DNA of 64,000 nucleotides from Actinomycetospora corticicola. Its GTDB lineage: Bacteria; Actinomycetota; Actinomycetes; Mycobacteriales; Pseudonocardiaceae. The DNA is taken from contig NZ_JACCBN010000001.1 of assembly GCF_013409505.1 (NCBI RefSeq), positions 3,038,001 through 3,102,000 on the forward strand, given 5' to 3'. Position numbers and translations under genes: made by a program. Under the pieces are notes generated by a model. It was not told where the DNA came from and searched no databases. It saw only the letters and a list, made by a program, of their open reading frames with translations. Within the stretch, counting starts at the first letter, position 1. The number at the start of each line of letters is the position of its first letter. Shown here one piece after another: positions 56,788 through 64,000 of the stretch.

Positions 56788-58467
56788 CTACTGCTCCCGC
56801 TGCAGCGTCAGCACGCGGAGCGACCGCAGCCGGTTCACCGCCGCCGCCACCTCGTGCCGGCGCGGCAGGGCGAGGTCGGCCGGGTCGCGGGGACCGTCGC
56901 GCAGGGCCTCGACGCCCTCGCGGGCGATCTGCGCGTCGAGCACGTCGAGCCCTTCGGCGAGGGTGATCCCGCCGTCGAGGACGTGGTCGCCGAGCAACGC
57001 CATGGCCCGCCCGATGCCCGTCACCTGCGACCGGTCGACGACCTGCCCCACGGCCGACAGGTCGACGTCGTCCTCGCCGAAGGTCAGGGTGTCGGTGCCG
57101 CGCGCGGTGATGCGCCGCTTGCCCTGCCGGCCCGCCGGGTCCAGCGAGCCCGGATCGACCACCCGGGCGGCGACCGCCGGGAACCCGGAGTGCTCCTCGG
57201 TGCGCCCCGGGGTCGACGCGGCGATCTCGTGGGCCCGCGTGGTGACCTCGTCGGCCGCGTAGGACGACATCATGATCACCGTGTCGGCCACCCCGAGGTA
57301 GTCGCCCGACCCGCCCATCACCAGCACCGACGACACCCCGCGCTCGGCGTGCAGCGGGCGGATGCGCTCGACGAAGGGCACGAGCGGTTCGGTCGCGATG
57401 AGCTGCTGCATGCGGGCGTCGCGGATCATCATGTTGGTCGCCGACGTGTCCTCGTCGACGAGGAGCACGCCCGCCCCGGCCTCGATCGCCTCCACCATCG
57501 AGGCGGCCTGGCTCGTCGAGCCCGACGCGTTGGTGGTGCTGAAGTCGTCGGTGGGTTCTCCCGACGGCAGGTGCGAGACGAACGCCGACACGTCGCTGCG
57601 CACCACGCTGCGGCCGTCCTCGGCGCGCACCTTGACGGCGTCCACCCGTGCGACGACCCGTTCGCGACCGTCCCCCGGCCCGTGGTCGTGTACGCCGGCT
57701 TCGATCGCGCGCAGCAGCGTCGACTTGCCGTGGTACCCGCCGCCGACGATCAGGGTCACGCCCTCCGGGATCCCCATCCCGACGACGGGTCCCGCGTTCG
57801 GCGTCCCCAACGTCACCCGGAGACCCTCCGGGGCGGCGAAGGGGGTCGCGCGCTCGAGCGGCCGGTCGTCGATCCCCGAGCGGCGGGGCAGCACGGCGCC
57901 GTCGGCGACGAAGGCGACCAGTCCCCGGTCGGCGAGGGCGCCACGGAGCGCGACCGCGTCCTCGACGGTCTCGGCGAACCGCGTCGCCGCACCACGCCCG
58001 TCGTCGGGAAGAGCCTCCCAGCGCAGCCCGGCGACCGCGGCCGGCAACGTCTCCCCCAGCAACGTCGCGGCCTCCCGGCCGAGGATGCGGCGCTTCGGCC
58101 CGGGGAGCGGGGCGCCGAGCTCGACGACGACGGTGCCGTCGGGGAGCACGCGACCCGCCGTGCGGTCGAGGACCTCCTGGCCGCCCGCGTCCAGCTGCAA
58201 CGGCGTGCCACGCAGCGCACGGTGGAGGCGCCGGAGCAGGAAGGTCGCGTGGGCGCGACGGCGGTCCGCCGTGGTCGTCAGGTGCTCCGGCGCGGCGTCG
58301 GGCAGCGTGATCCGGACCCGGGACGGCGGGGCGAACGGGTCGGCCTGGGTGCGGACGACCTCGAGCGTGCCGTGCGGGATCGGCCACTCGCCCACCAGCG
58401 AGCGGTAGCGGGCATAGCTCTGTCCGTCGAGGTCGCGGAGCGTGGCGGCGAGATCGCGTCGGGACAC
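56788..58467 (-). CDS. ABC-class predicted ATPase (COG3044/PF09818)
   Basis: The 559-residue product lacks membrane segments. It has an N-terminal domain (LRDLDGQSYARYRSL), a Walker A GGGYHGKST (242-250), a signature-like DDFSTTNASGSTSQAA and the Walker B VLLVDEDTSATN. This is the family of soluble ABC-class ATPases of unknown role, related to RNA-linked ATPases. GTG 58467. An overlong frame runs to 60504 without homology. Lone gene between the 49-residue protein gene and divergent membrane protein genes. Confidence 0.88.
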   Translation of the reverse strand: MSRRDLAATLRDLDGQSYARYRSLVGEWPIPHGTLEVVRTQADPFAPPSRVRITLPDAAPEHLTTTADRRRAHATFLLRRLHRALRGTPLQLDAGGQEVLDRTAGRVLPDGTVVVELGAPLPGPKRRILGREAATLLGETLPAAVAGLRWEALPDDGRGAATRFAETVEDAVALRGALADRGLVAFVADGAVLPRRSGIDDRPLERATPFAAPEGLRVTLGTPNAGPVVGMGIPEGVTLIVGGGYHGKSTLLRAIEAGVHDHGPGDGRERVVARVDAVKVRAEDGRSVVRSDVSAFVSHLPSGEPTDDFSTTNASGSTSQAASMVEAIEAGAGVLLVDEDTSATNMMIRDARMQQLIATEPLVPFVERIRPLHAERGVSSVLVMGGSGDYLGVADTVIMMSSYAADEVTTRAHEIAASTPGRTEEHSGFPAVAARVVDPGSLDPAGRQGKRRITARGTDTLTFGEDDVDLSAVGQVVDRSQVTGIGRAMALLGDHVLDGGITLAEGLDVLDAQIAREGVEALRDGPRDPADLALPRRHEVAAAVNRLRSLRVLTLQREQ

Positions 58468-58498
58468 GGGCGCGAGAGTGCCCGACGTCGGGCGCGGC

Positions 58499-58504
58499 CA
58501 TACT
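58499..58504 (+). promoter_or_regulatory. Likely -10 box of a leaderless promoter
   Basis: CATACT ends seven bases before the GTG at 58512, a leaderless spacing. Confidence 0.35.
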
Positions 58505-58511
58505 GGGAACC

Positions 58512-58883
58512 GTGATCGTTCTCCTCGCCTGGGTCCTCGGCGTGGCGGGCCTGGCCTGGGCGCTCTGGTGCGCGGTGTCGGCCGCGGTGGACCAGGCGCC
58601 GACCTACCCCCACCGGCTCGGCCTCGTGGTGCTCGAGGTGCTCGCGCTCGTGCAGGCCGTGATCGCGGTCGTGCTGCTGGTCGTGTCGCCGGGGCGGGCG
58701 GCCGGGGCGGTCGCGGAGATCGTCGGGTACCTGATCGCCCTGCTCGTGGTGCTGCCGATCGGTGCCGCCCTGGCGTATGGCGAACGGAACCGGTACGGGT
58801 CGGTGGTGCTGGCGATCGCGGGCGTGACCTACGCGGTCCTGGTGCTGCGCACCACGCAGGTGTGGGACGTGACCGGTGTCTGA
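58512..58883 (+). CDS. Small four-helix membrane protein
   Basis: The 123-residue product has four hydrophobic segments (about residues 3-24, 34-56, 67-88 and 95-113). No motif recognised. Overlaps the following gene by eight bases, so the pair is coupled. Confidence 0.65.
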   Translation: MIVLLAWVLGVAGLAWALWCAVSAAVDQAPTYPHRLGLVVLEVLALVQAVIAVVLLVVSPGRAAGAVAEIVGYLIALLVVLPIGAALAYGERNRYGSVVLAIAGVTYAVLVLRTTQVWDVTGV

Positions 58884-59265
58884 GCGCCGTATCGACAGCG
58901 GCCCGGGGAAGGTCCTGCTGGCCGTCTACGTGCTGTTCGCGATCTCGGCCGGTGCGCGGGCGCTCTACCAGATCGCGACCCAGTTCTCGGTCGCTCCGCT
59001 GGCCTACCTGCTGTCGGCGTTCTCGGCGGCGGTGTACATCCTCGCGGCGGTCGCGATCGGGCGCCGGCAGCGGCGACTGGCGCTGGTGGCGGTGTGGATC
59101 GAGCTGGTCGGGGTGATCGGGATCGGGTTGTTCACGCTGCTCGCACCGCAGGACTTCGCCGACGACACGGTGTGGACCGACTTCGGCATCGGCTACGGCC
59201 TCTTCCCGCTGATCCTGCCGATCCTGGGCCTCCTCTGGTTGTTCCGCTCTACCGATCGGTCCTGA
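58876..59265 (+). CDS. Small integral membrane protein, unknown function
   Basis: The 129-residue product has four hydrophobic segments (about 13-31, 41-61, 68-88 and 104-122) and the pattern DDTVWTDFGIGYGLFPLILPILGLLWL at its end, seen in a conserved actinobacterial family without known role. GTG 58876. Confidence 0.65.
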   Translation: MSERRIDSGPGKVLLAVYVLFAISAGARALYQIATQFSVAPLAYLLSAFSAAVYILAAVAIGRRQRRLALVAVWIELVGVIGIGLFTLLAPQDFADDTVWTDFGIGYGLFPLILPILGLLWLFRSTDRS

Positions 59266-59271
59266 TACCGT
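59266..59271 (+). promoter_or_regulatory. Likely -10 box of a leaderless promoter
   Basis: TACCGT ends six bases before the GTG at 59278 and overlaps the stop region of the previous gene. Confidence 0.3.
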
Positions 59272-59277
59272 ACTGAT

Positions 59278-60126
59278 GTGACCACGCACACGCTGTCGTT
59301 GCCCGGGGTCGAGCTCGTGTACGACGTGCTGGGCCCCGCCGGGGGTCGTCCCCTGGTGATGATCGGCCAGCCGATGACGGCGGAGGGCTTCCACTCCCTG
59401 GCGTCGCACCTCCCCGATCTCCGCGTCGTGCTCTACGACCCCCGCGGTCTGGGCCGCTCGGTCCGCTCGGACGGCGACGACACCTCCGTGCCCGAGGTCC
59501 AGGCCGAGGACCTGCACGCCCTCGTGGCCGAACTCGGCGGCGGGCCGGTCGACGTGTTCGCCTCCAGCGGCGGGGCGGTCACGGCCCTGGCCTGGGTGAC
59601 GGCCCACCCCGACGACGTCGCGACCCTCGTCGCCCACGAGCCGCCGATCATCGGCGTGCTGCCCGACGCCGAGGCCGCGGAGCGTGGCTTCGACGGGTGG
59701 CGCAGGATCTACGCGGAGCGCGGCTGGGGTGCGGGGATGGCCGCGTTCATCGCCTACACGTCCTGGTCCGGCGAGTACACCGACGACTGGTTCGCGCAGC
59801 CCGACCCCGACCCGGCCATGTTCGGCATGCCGACCGAGGACGACGGCTCCCGCGACGACCCGCTGCTCAGCGACCGCGCGGTCGCGGTCGTCCGGTACCG
59901 GCCGGACCTCGAGGCGTTGCGGGCGGCGCCGACCCGCGTACTCCTCGCGGTCGGCGAGGAGACCGGTGACGCCTTCACCGCGCGCACGACGCGGGCCCTC
60001 GCCGAGCAGCTCGGTCAGGAGCCGGTCGTCTTCCCCGGCGGCCACGGCGGTTTCGGCGACGAGAACGGGCCGTGGCCCGGGCAGGCGAAGGCCTTCGCCG
60101 TGCGTCTCCGCGAGGTCCTGGCCTGA
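59278..60126 (+). CDS. Alpha/beta hydrolase
   Basis: The 282-residue product has VVLYDPRGLGRS, the nucleophile elbow ASSGGAV (Ser) and a late His (GGHGGFGDENG). A non-canonical elbow S-S-G-G and length fit esterase/epoxide hydrolase-like proteins. Substrate unknown. Followed by an unusual repeat-rich gap. Confidence 0.82.
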   Translation: MTTHTLSLPGVELVYDVLGPAGGRPLVMIGQPMTAEGFHSLASHLPDLRVVLYDPRGLGRSVRSDGDDTSVPEVQAEDLHALVAELGGGPVDVFASSGGAVTALAWVTAHPDDVATLVAHEPPIIGVLPDAEAAERGFDGWRRIYAERGWGAGMAAFIAYTSWSGEYTDDWFAQPDPDPAMFGMPTEDDGSRDDPLLSDRAVAVVRYRPDLEALRAAPTRVLLAVGEETGDAFTARTTRALAEQLGQEPVVFPGGHGGFGDENGPWPGQAKAFAVRLREVLA

Positions 60127-60446
60127 CGCCGGCTCGGTGTGCGTCCCGCACACGGCCGGCGCGGGTCGTCCTCCATCTGCTCGCGCGTTGCGCCCCACAT
60201 ACGCGCCGCCGCCGAAGTGCACACCACGCATGCTCGCGGCGCCGTGGACCTGCCCCACGTGAATCTCGCGAACGCGACGAGCGCTGCTCCGCCCGCGAGG
60301 TCTACACCAGGCACGCGCGCAGCCCCCGGAACCTGCCCCTTGTGAACCTCGGCGCTTCGTCCCCACCGTGTGCGTCCCGCTATGCGCGCGCAGATGGAGG
60401 ACGACCGACGCGGACCGTGTGCGCGCCGCAACGCAGCAGCCCGGGG
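60127..60446. repeat. Repeat-rich intergenic element with nested inverted and direct repeats
   Basis: Two 55-base direct repeats (60214-60268 and 60297-60351; 41 of 55 bases equal) lie inside a larger inverted repeat. Its outer arms include a perfect 15-base pair, 60165-60179 with 60391-60405, extended on both sides (about 60148-60187 with 60385-60425). GTGTGCGTCCCGC also recurs directly at about 60137 and 60368. No convincing gene on either strand. May be a structured RNA or a non-autonomous repeat unit. Confidence 0.6.
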
Positions 60447-61232
60447 TCAGCCGAGGCCGGTGCCCTCCACCCCGCGGCGCCAGTAGCCGTCGAGGTCGAT
60501 CCACTCGGTCGGCATCAGGTCACGCAGGCGCCGACGGACGGGGCGCAGCGCCGACGCCTCGGCGCCCATCCACACCAGCCCCTCCCCCTCGGGCCGGGTC
60601 CACCCGTCCACGGCGTCGCCGAGCAGGGTCGTCGTCCCGGGTTCGGCGCCGTCCCGGTGCAACCACTGCACCGACATCCCCGCCGGTCCGTCCAGCGCCT
60701 GCTCCTCCGCGGCGTCCGCGACCTCGACGAACACGGTGCCCACGGCGTCCGACGGCAACGAACGCAGCCACCGCCCGAGCGCCGGCAGCGCGGTCTCGTC
60801 GCCGCCGAGGAGGTACCAGTCGCGCGGGTCGTGGCGCAGCGAGGAGCGCGGCCCGTACAGCCAGAGCGCCCCGCGCGGGTCCTCCACCCACGAGCCCGCG
60901 AGCCCGTGACCGTGCCGCACGAAGTCGACCTCGACGACCCCGTCGGACACCGACCGCAGCGTGTACTCCCGGTACGGACGCGGCCGTCCCGGCAGCGGAG
61001 CCGCCAGCCCCCGCGGGCCGATCTCGGGCCGCGCAGCCTCCGCACCCGCCGTCGGGAAGAAGAGCTTGGCGTGGTCGGTGGGGCCGGAGACCGGCAGGCC
61101 GTCGACGTCCCCCGCGAACCGCACGCGCCGCATCCGGGGGGTAACCTCGGAGACGTCGACGACCTCGACCCGCACCGGCTCGACGTCGTCGTGGGCCTGC
61201 GAGGAGATCACGGGAGCATTGCGGACGACCAT
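60447..61232 (-). CDS. Siderophore-interacting (SIP) family FAD protein
   Basis: The 261-residue product has the FAD-binding R-x-Y-T as YREYTLRSV, VEVDFVRHGHGLAGSWV, and the NAD(P) domain YLLGGDETALPALGRWL. SIP proteins reduce ferric siderophores in the cytosol to free iron. A palindrome 6 bases upstream of the start may be an operator. ATG 61232. Confidence 0.88.
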   Translation of the reverse strand: MVVRNAPVISSQAHDDVEPVRVEVVDVSEVTPRMRRVRFAGDVDGLPVSGPTDHAKLFFPTAGAEAARPEIGPRGLAAPLPGRPRPYREYTLRSVSDGVVEVDFVRHGHGLAGSWVEDPRGALWLYGPRSSLRHDPRDWYLLGGDETALPALGRWLRSLPSDAVGTVFVEVADAAEEQALDGPAGMSVQWLHRDGAEPGTTTLLGDAVDGWTRPEGEGLVWMGAEASALRPVRRRLRDLMPTEWIDLDGYWRRGVEGTGLG

Positions 61233-61237
61233 GTCGG

Positions 61238-61255
61238 GTCACCGTAATCGGTGAC
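61238..61255. promoter_or_regulatory. Putative operator palindrome upstream of the SIP gene
   Basis: GTCACCG-TAAT-CGGTGAC, perfect arms of seven bases with an AT core, lies between the SIP start and the GH15 gene. It does not match the DtxR/IdeR consensus I know. The binding protein is unknown. Confidence 0.45.
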
Positions 61256-61295
61256 GCAGCGCGACGAGGCGGCCACGTCGAGGCATCCTCCCGCC

Positions 61296-63162
61296 ATGAA
61301 CGTCGAGCCCCACGCGGGGAGCGCCTTCCCGCCGATCGCCGACTACGGGTTCCTCTCCGACTGCGAGACGACCGCGCTGATCGCCCCGAACGGCGCCGTC
61401 GAGTGGCTGTGCCTGCCGCGGATGGACTCGCCGAGCGTGTTCGGGGCGGTCCTCGACCGCGACGCGGGCACGTTCCGGCTGCACCCCGACGGTGCCGACG
61501 TCCCGGCCGCCCGCCGCTACGTGCCGGGCACGATGGTGCTGGAGACGACGTGGTGCACGCGGTCGGGCTGGCTGCAGGTGCTCGACGTCCTGCTGATGGG
61601 GCCGTGGCACCACGAGACGGAACGGTCGGGATCGCACCGGCGGGCGCCCACGGATTGACGCCGACCACGTCCTGCTCCGCGTCGCCCGCTGCATCTCCGG
61701 GCAGGTGCAGCTGCGGATGGAGTGTGCGCCGGTCTTCGACTACGGCCGCGAGCCCGCGCACTGGACCTATCCCGACGGCGGGTACCGCGCGGCCCGCGCG
61801 ACCGGCGGCGGCACCGACCTGCTGCTGACCACCGACACCAACATCGGCTTCGAGGGCTCGCTCGCCACGTCGCGGACGCTGCTCAAGGAGGGCGAGTGGC
61901 GCTACGTCGCGCTCTCGTGGAGCGAGCACGCGCCGCCGGCCGACGTCGACGAGGCGCTCGAACGGCTCACCTGGACCGAGCACCACTGGCGGCACTGGCT
62001 CGACCGCGGCGACTTCCCCGACCACCGCTGGCTGCCCTACCTCCAGCGCTCCGCCCTGACGCTCAAGGGCCTGACGTTCGCCCCGACCGGCGCGATCGCG
62101 GCCGCGGCGACGACGTCGCTGCCGGAGACGCCGGGCGGCGGGCGGAACTGGGACTACCGGTACTCCTGGATCCGTGACTCGGCGCTCGCGCTGTGGGCGC
62201 TGTACGCGCTGGGCTTCGACTGGGAGGCCAACGACTTCTTCTACTTCGTCGCCGAGGCCGCCGAGGCCGCGGGCGGGCACCTGCAGATCATGTACGGGGT
62301 CGACGGGCGCTCGACCCTCGACGAGGAGGTGCTCCCCCACCTCGACGGGTACGAGGGCGCGTACCCGGTGCGGATCGGGAACGGGGCCTACGACCAGGCC
62401 CAGCACGACGTCTGGGGCGCCGCCGTCGGCGCGATCTACCAGTACGTCCGCAGCCGGGACCGGCTCGACGACCGTCTGTGGTCCATCGTCGTGACGCAGG
62501 TCGAGGCGGCGCTGGAGCACTGGCGCGGCCCCGGCCGCGGACCGTGGGAGGTGCGCGGCGAGCCGCAGCACTTCACCACGTCGAAGATCGCGTGCTGGCT
62601 CGCCGCCGACCGTGGGGCGCGCCTCGCCGTGCTGCGCGGCGACGCCAAGCGGGAGGACCGGTGGCGCCGGGCGGCGGAGGAGATCCGGGAGGACGTCCTC
62701 GCGCACGCCGTCGACGACCGCGGCGTGCTCTGCCAGCACTACGCGACGACGGGGCTGGACGCGTCGCTGCTGCTCATGCCGATCGTCGGCTTCCTCTCCC
62801 CCGACGACCCCCGCTGCCGCGCGACCGTGCTCGCGATCGCCGACGAGCTCACGCAGGACGACCTGGTGCTGCGCTACCTCGTCGAGGACACCGACGACGG
62901 GCTCTCCGGCGAGGAGGGCACGTTCACGATCTGCTCGTTCGCGCTGGTGTCGGCGCTGGCGGTGATCGGCGAGGTGGACCGCGCGACCGCACTGTGCGAG
63001 AAGCTGCTGTCGTCCGCCTCGTCGCTGCACCTCTACGCCGAGGAGATCGACCCGCACTCCGGGCGGCACCTGGGCAACTTCCCGCAGGCGTTCACCCACC
63101 TCGGCCTCATCCAGGCGGTGATGAACATCGTGCGCGCGGAGCGTCGGGCGGCGCGGCGCTGA
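61296..63162 (+). pseudogene. GH15 family glucan hydrolase/trehalase, frameshifted
   Basis: Two frames together make one GH15 protein. The first (ATG 61296 to TGA at 61656-61658) covers IADYGFLSDCETTALIAPNGAVEWLCLPR to LLMGPWHHETERSGSHRRAPTD. The second continues in the +1 frame (DADHVLLRVARCI... to 63162), with the catalytic NWDYRYSWIRDSA region and EEIDPHSGRHLGNFPQAFTHLGLI. The usual family sequence at the joint is RRAPTDYDADHVL, so one base too many or two too few are present near 61653-61658. Either a recent inactivation or an assembly error. Family members hydrolyse trehalose or alpha-glucans. Confidence 0.8.
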
Positions 63163-63170
63163 CCCCCTCG

Positions 63171-63225
63171 TGGCAGGAAAGCGTCGTTGCCGGCGTGTAG
63201 TGACAGCAACGACGCTTTCCTGCCA
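63171..63225. repeat. Dispersed repeat, family B, copy 3, perfect palindrome
   Basis: 20-base arms 63171-63190 and 63206-63225 pair perfectly around a 15-base loop. The left arm equals the first 20 bases of the copy at 9832. It lies between the convergent GH15 and CoA-transferase genes and could serve as a bidirectional terminator. Confidence 0.8.
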
Positions 63226-63237
63226 CCGGGGCGAGGG

Positions 63238-64000
63238 TCAGGCCCACTCCGGGGTGTCCGCACCGAGCTCGTGCGCCGGCGCGGACCACGTCCCGCCGAA
63301 CACCGGCGGCGGCACCTCGACGGCGTCGAGCGACTGCCGGACCGGCTCGACCGGCGGCGCGTCGGTGACCAGCTCCGGGTGCGCCCACAACCACTCGGCG
63401 GTGCGCGCGAGGGACAGCTCCCGGATCGAGCCGCCCCGCGTCGACCGCTCCGCGAGCCCGAGCAGCGCGGACGCGGCGACGAGGTAGCCCGTGGCGTGGT
63501 CGAGCGCCTGTGCGGGCAGGGCGCCGGGCCGTCCGTCGGTGCCGCACGCGACGGCGATCCCGCCCGCGGCCTGGACGATCGAGTCGAACCCGCGTCGCCC
63601 GGCCCAGGGACCGGTCCACCCCCACGCGTCGAGCCGCACGACGACGAGCCCCGGACGGCGGGCGAGCAGGTCCTCGGGCGCGAGGCCGAACCGGTCGAGC
63701 GCGCCGGGGCGGTAGCCGGTGACCACGACGTCCGCGCTCTCGGCCAGCTCCCGCAACCGCGGGTCGGACGCGTCGAGGACCGTCGTGCGCTTCCCGAGCC
63801 CCGTGTCGAGGTGCTGCGCCGGCAGCTCCGGCATCGACGGCGGGTCGACGCGCAGGACGTCCGCGCCGAAGAACGCCAGCGTGCGCGTCGCGACCGGTCC
63901 GGCGATCACGCGCGTCAGATCCAGCACCCGGGCCTTCCCGACGACGGGTGCGGCTCGCCCCTCGCGGCGCACGCGGACCAGCGGCTCGGCCGCGACCGCG
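63238..64000 (-). CDS. Family III CoA-transferase, 5' end outside window
   Basis: The frame is open to the window edge, so the GTG at 63972 is internal. The visible 253 residues include ARVLDLTRVIAGPVATRTLAFFGADVLRVDPP, which in this family is a repeat of the start of the CaiB fold; so the gene is probably a two-module or rearranged CaiB protein with more sequence upstream. The usual catalytic Asp segment is not clearly preserved here (IRELSLARTAEWL). It is convergent with the GH15 gene. Confidence 0.75.
   Translation of the reverse strand, partial: AVAAEPLVRVRREGRAAPVVGKARVLDLTRVIAGPVATRTLAFFGADVLRVDPPSMPELPAQHLDTGLGKRTTVLDASDPRLRELAESADVVVTGYRPGALDRFGLAPEDLLARRPGLVVVRLDAWGWTGPWAGRRGFDSIVQAAGGIAVACGTDGRPGALPAQALDHATGYLVAASALLGLAERSTRGGSIRELSLARTAEWLWAHPELVTDAPPVEPVRQSLDAVEVPPPVFGGTWSAPAHELGADTPEWA

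Noticed and set aside
60139-60440. Short open frames on both strands in the repeat-rich gap
   Set aside because: Frames change between the repeats, no ribosome sites, and similarity between them is explained by the DNA repeats.
58468-60504. Extension of the ABC-class ATPase upstream to 60504
   Set aside because: It would read antisense through two membrane protein genes and a hydrolase gene; family homology begins at 58467.

Overview
The window is high-GC DNA (roughly 73% G+C by eye) from an actinobacterium. Gene order from argS to murA (argS-lysA-hom-thrC-thrB-rho-rpmE-prfA-prmC-tsaC-wecA-atpI-like-atp operon-DUF2550-cobalamin adenosyltransferase-murA, with nucS beyond) is the mycobacterial order. 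The two family III CoA-transferases, the class E/F sortase system, the F420-type PPOX oxidoreductase and the ethylmalonyl-CoA mutase suggest a Pseudonocardiales member such as Pseudonocardia or Actinomycetospora. That assignment is inference; no rRNA or taxon marker is present.

Layout. (1) 1-7.7 kb is the right end of an integrated phage or phage-like element. It holds a lysis and wall-degrading cassette (GH25-type muramidase cut by the window edge, Zn amidase, holin-like protein, polysaccharide-lyase-fold protein), a ribbon-helix-helix regulator, a minus-strand micro-operon of tiny overlapping genes, a lipoprotein, an excisionase-like MerR/HTH protein and a tyrosine integrase. (2) 8-16.7 kb holds housekeeping genes: HIT hydrolase, NucS mismatch endonuclease, Nudix hydrolase, a 14-residue-repeat protein, a lipoprotein, B12-dependent ethylmalonyl-CoA mutase, MurA (Asp in place of the fosfomycin-reactive Cys), and PduO-type cobalamin adenosyltransferase. 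(3) 16.7-33 kb, minus strand, is the F1Fo ATP synthase operon preceded by WecA, GlyA, the t6A tRNA-modification genes (TsaD, a TsaB-TsaC fusion, TsaE, plus a second TsaC), PrmC, RF1 and L31. (4) 33.4-35.1 kb holds a wall protein and its likely sortase. (5) 35.2-44.4 kb, minus strand, is Rho with a very long disordered N-terminus, then ThrB, ThrC, Hom, LysA and ArgS. (6) 44.5-52 kb is a mixed region with DUF3105/DUF305 proteins, tRNA-Arg(CCG), glycosyltransferase, PPOX enzyme, hydrolase, methyltransferase, LigD-type polymerase and a CobW-type GTPase. (7) 52-64 kb is metabolic: an IclR-controlled CoA-transferase/MFS/amidohydrolase cluster, an orphan ABC-class ATPase, small membrane proteins, a siderophore-interacting protein, a frameshifted GH15 glucan hydrolase and a second, partial CoA-transferase.

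Working together: Ecm needs adenosylcobalamin, which the nearby adenosyltransferase can supply. tsaD/tsaBC/tsaE/tsaC cover threonylcarbamoyl-AMP synthesis and transfer for tRNA t6A. hom/thrC/thrB/lysA are the aspartate-family branch. RF1 and PrmC are release factor and its methylase.

The most unusual non-genic signals are (a) a class of long near-perfect intergenic palindromes, including two dispersed repeat families (two copies at 8.5 and 34.3 kb; three copies at 9.8, 35.1 and 63.2 kb); (b) a 320-base intergenic element at 60.1-60.4 kb with nested inverted repeats around two 55-base direct repeats; and (c) a 12-mer, CCCGACGACGGG, found ten times.
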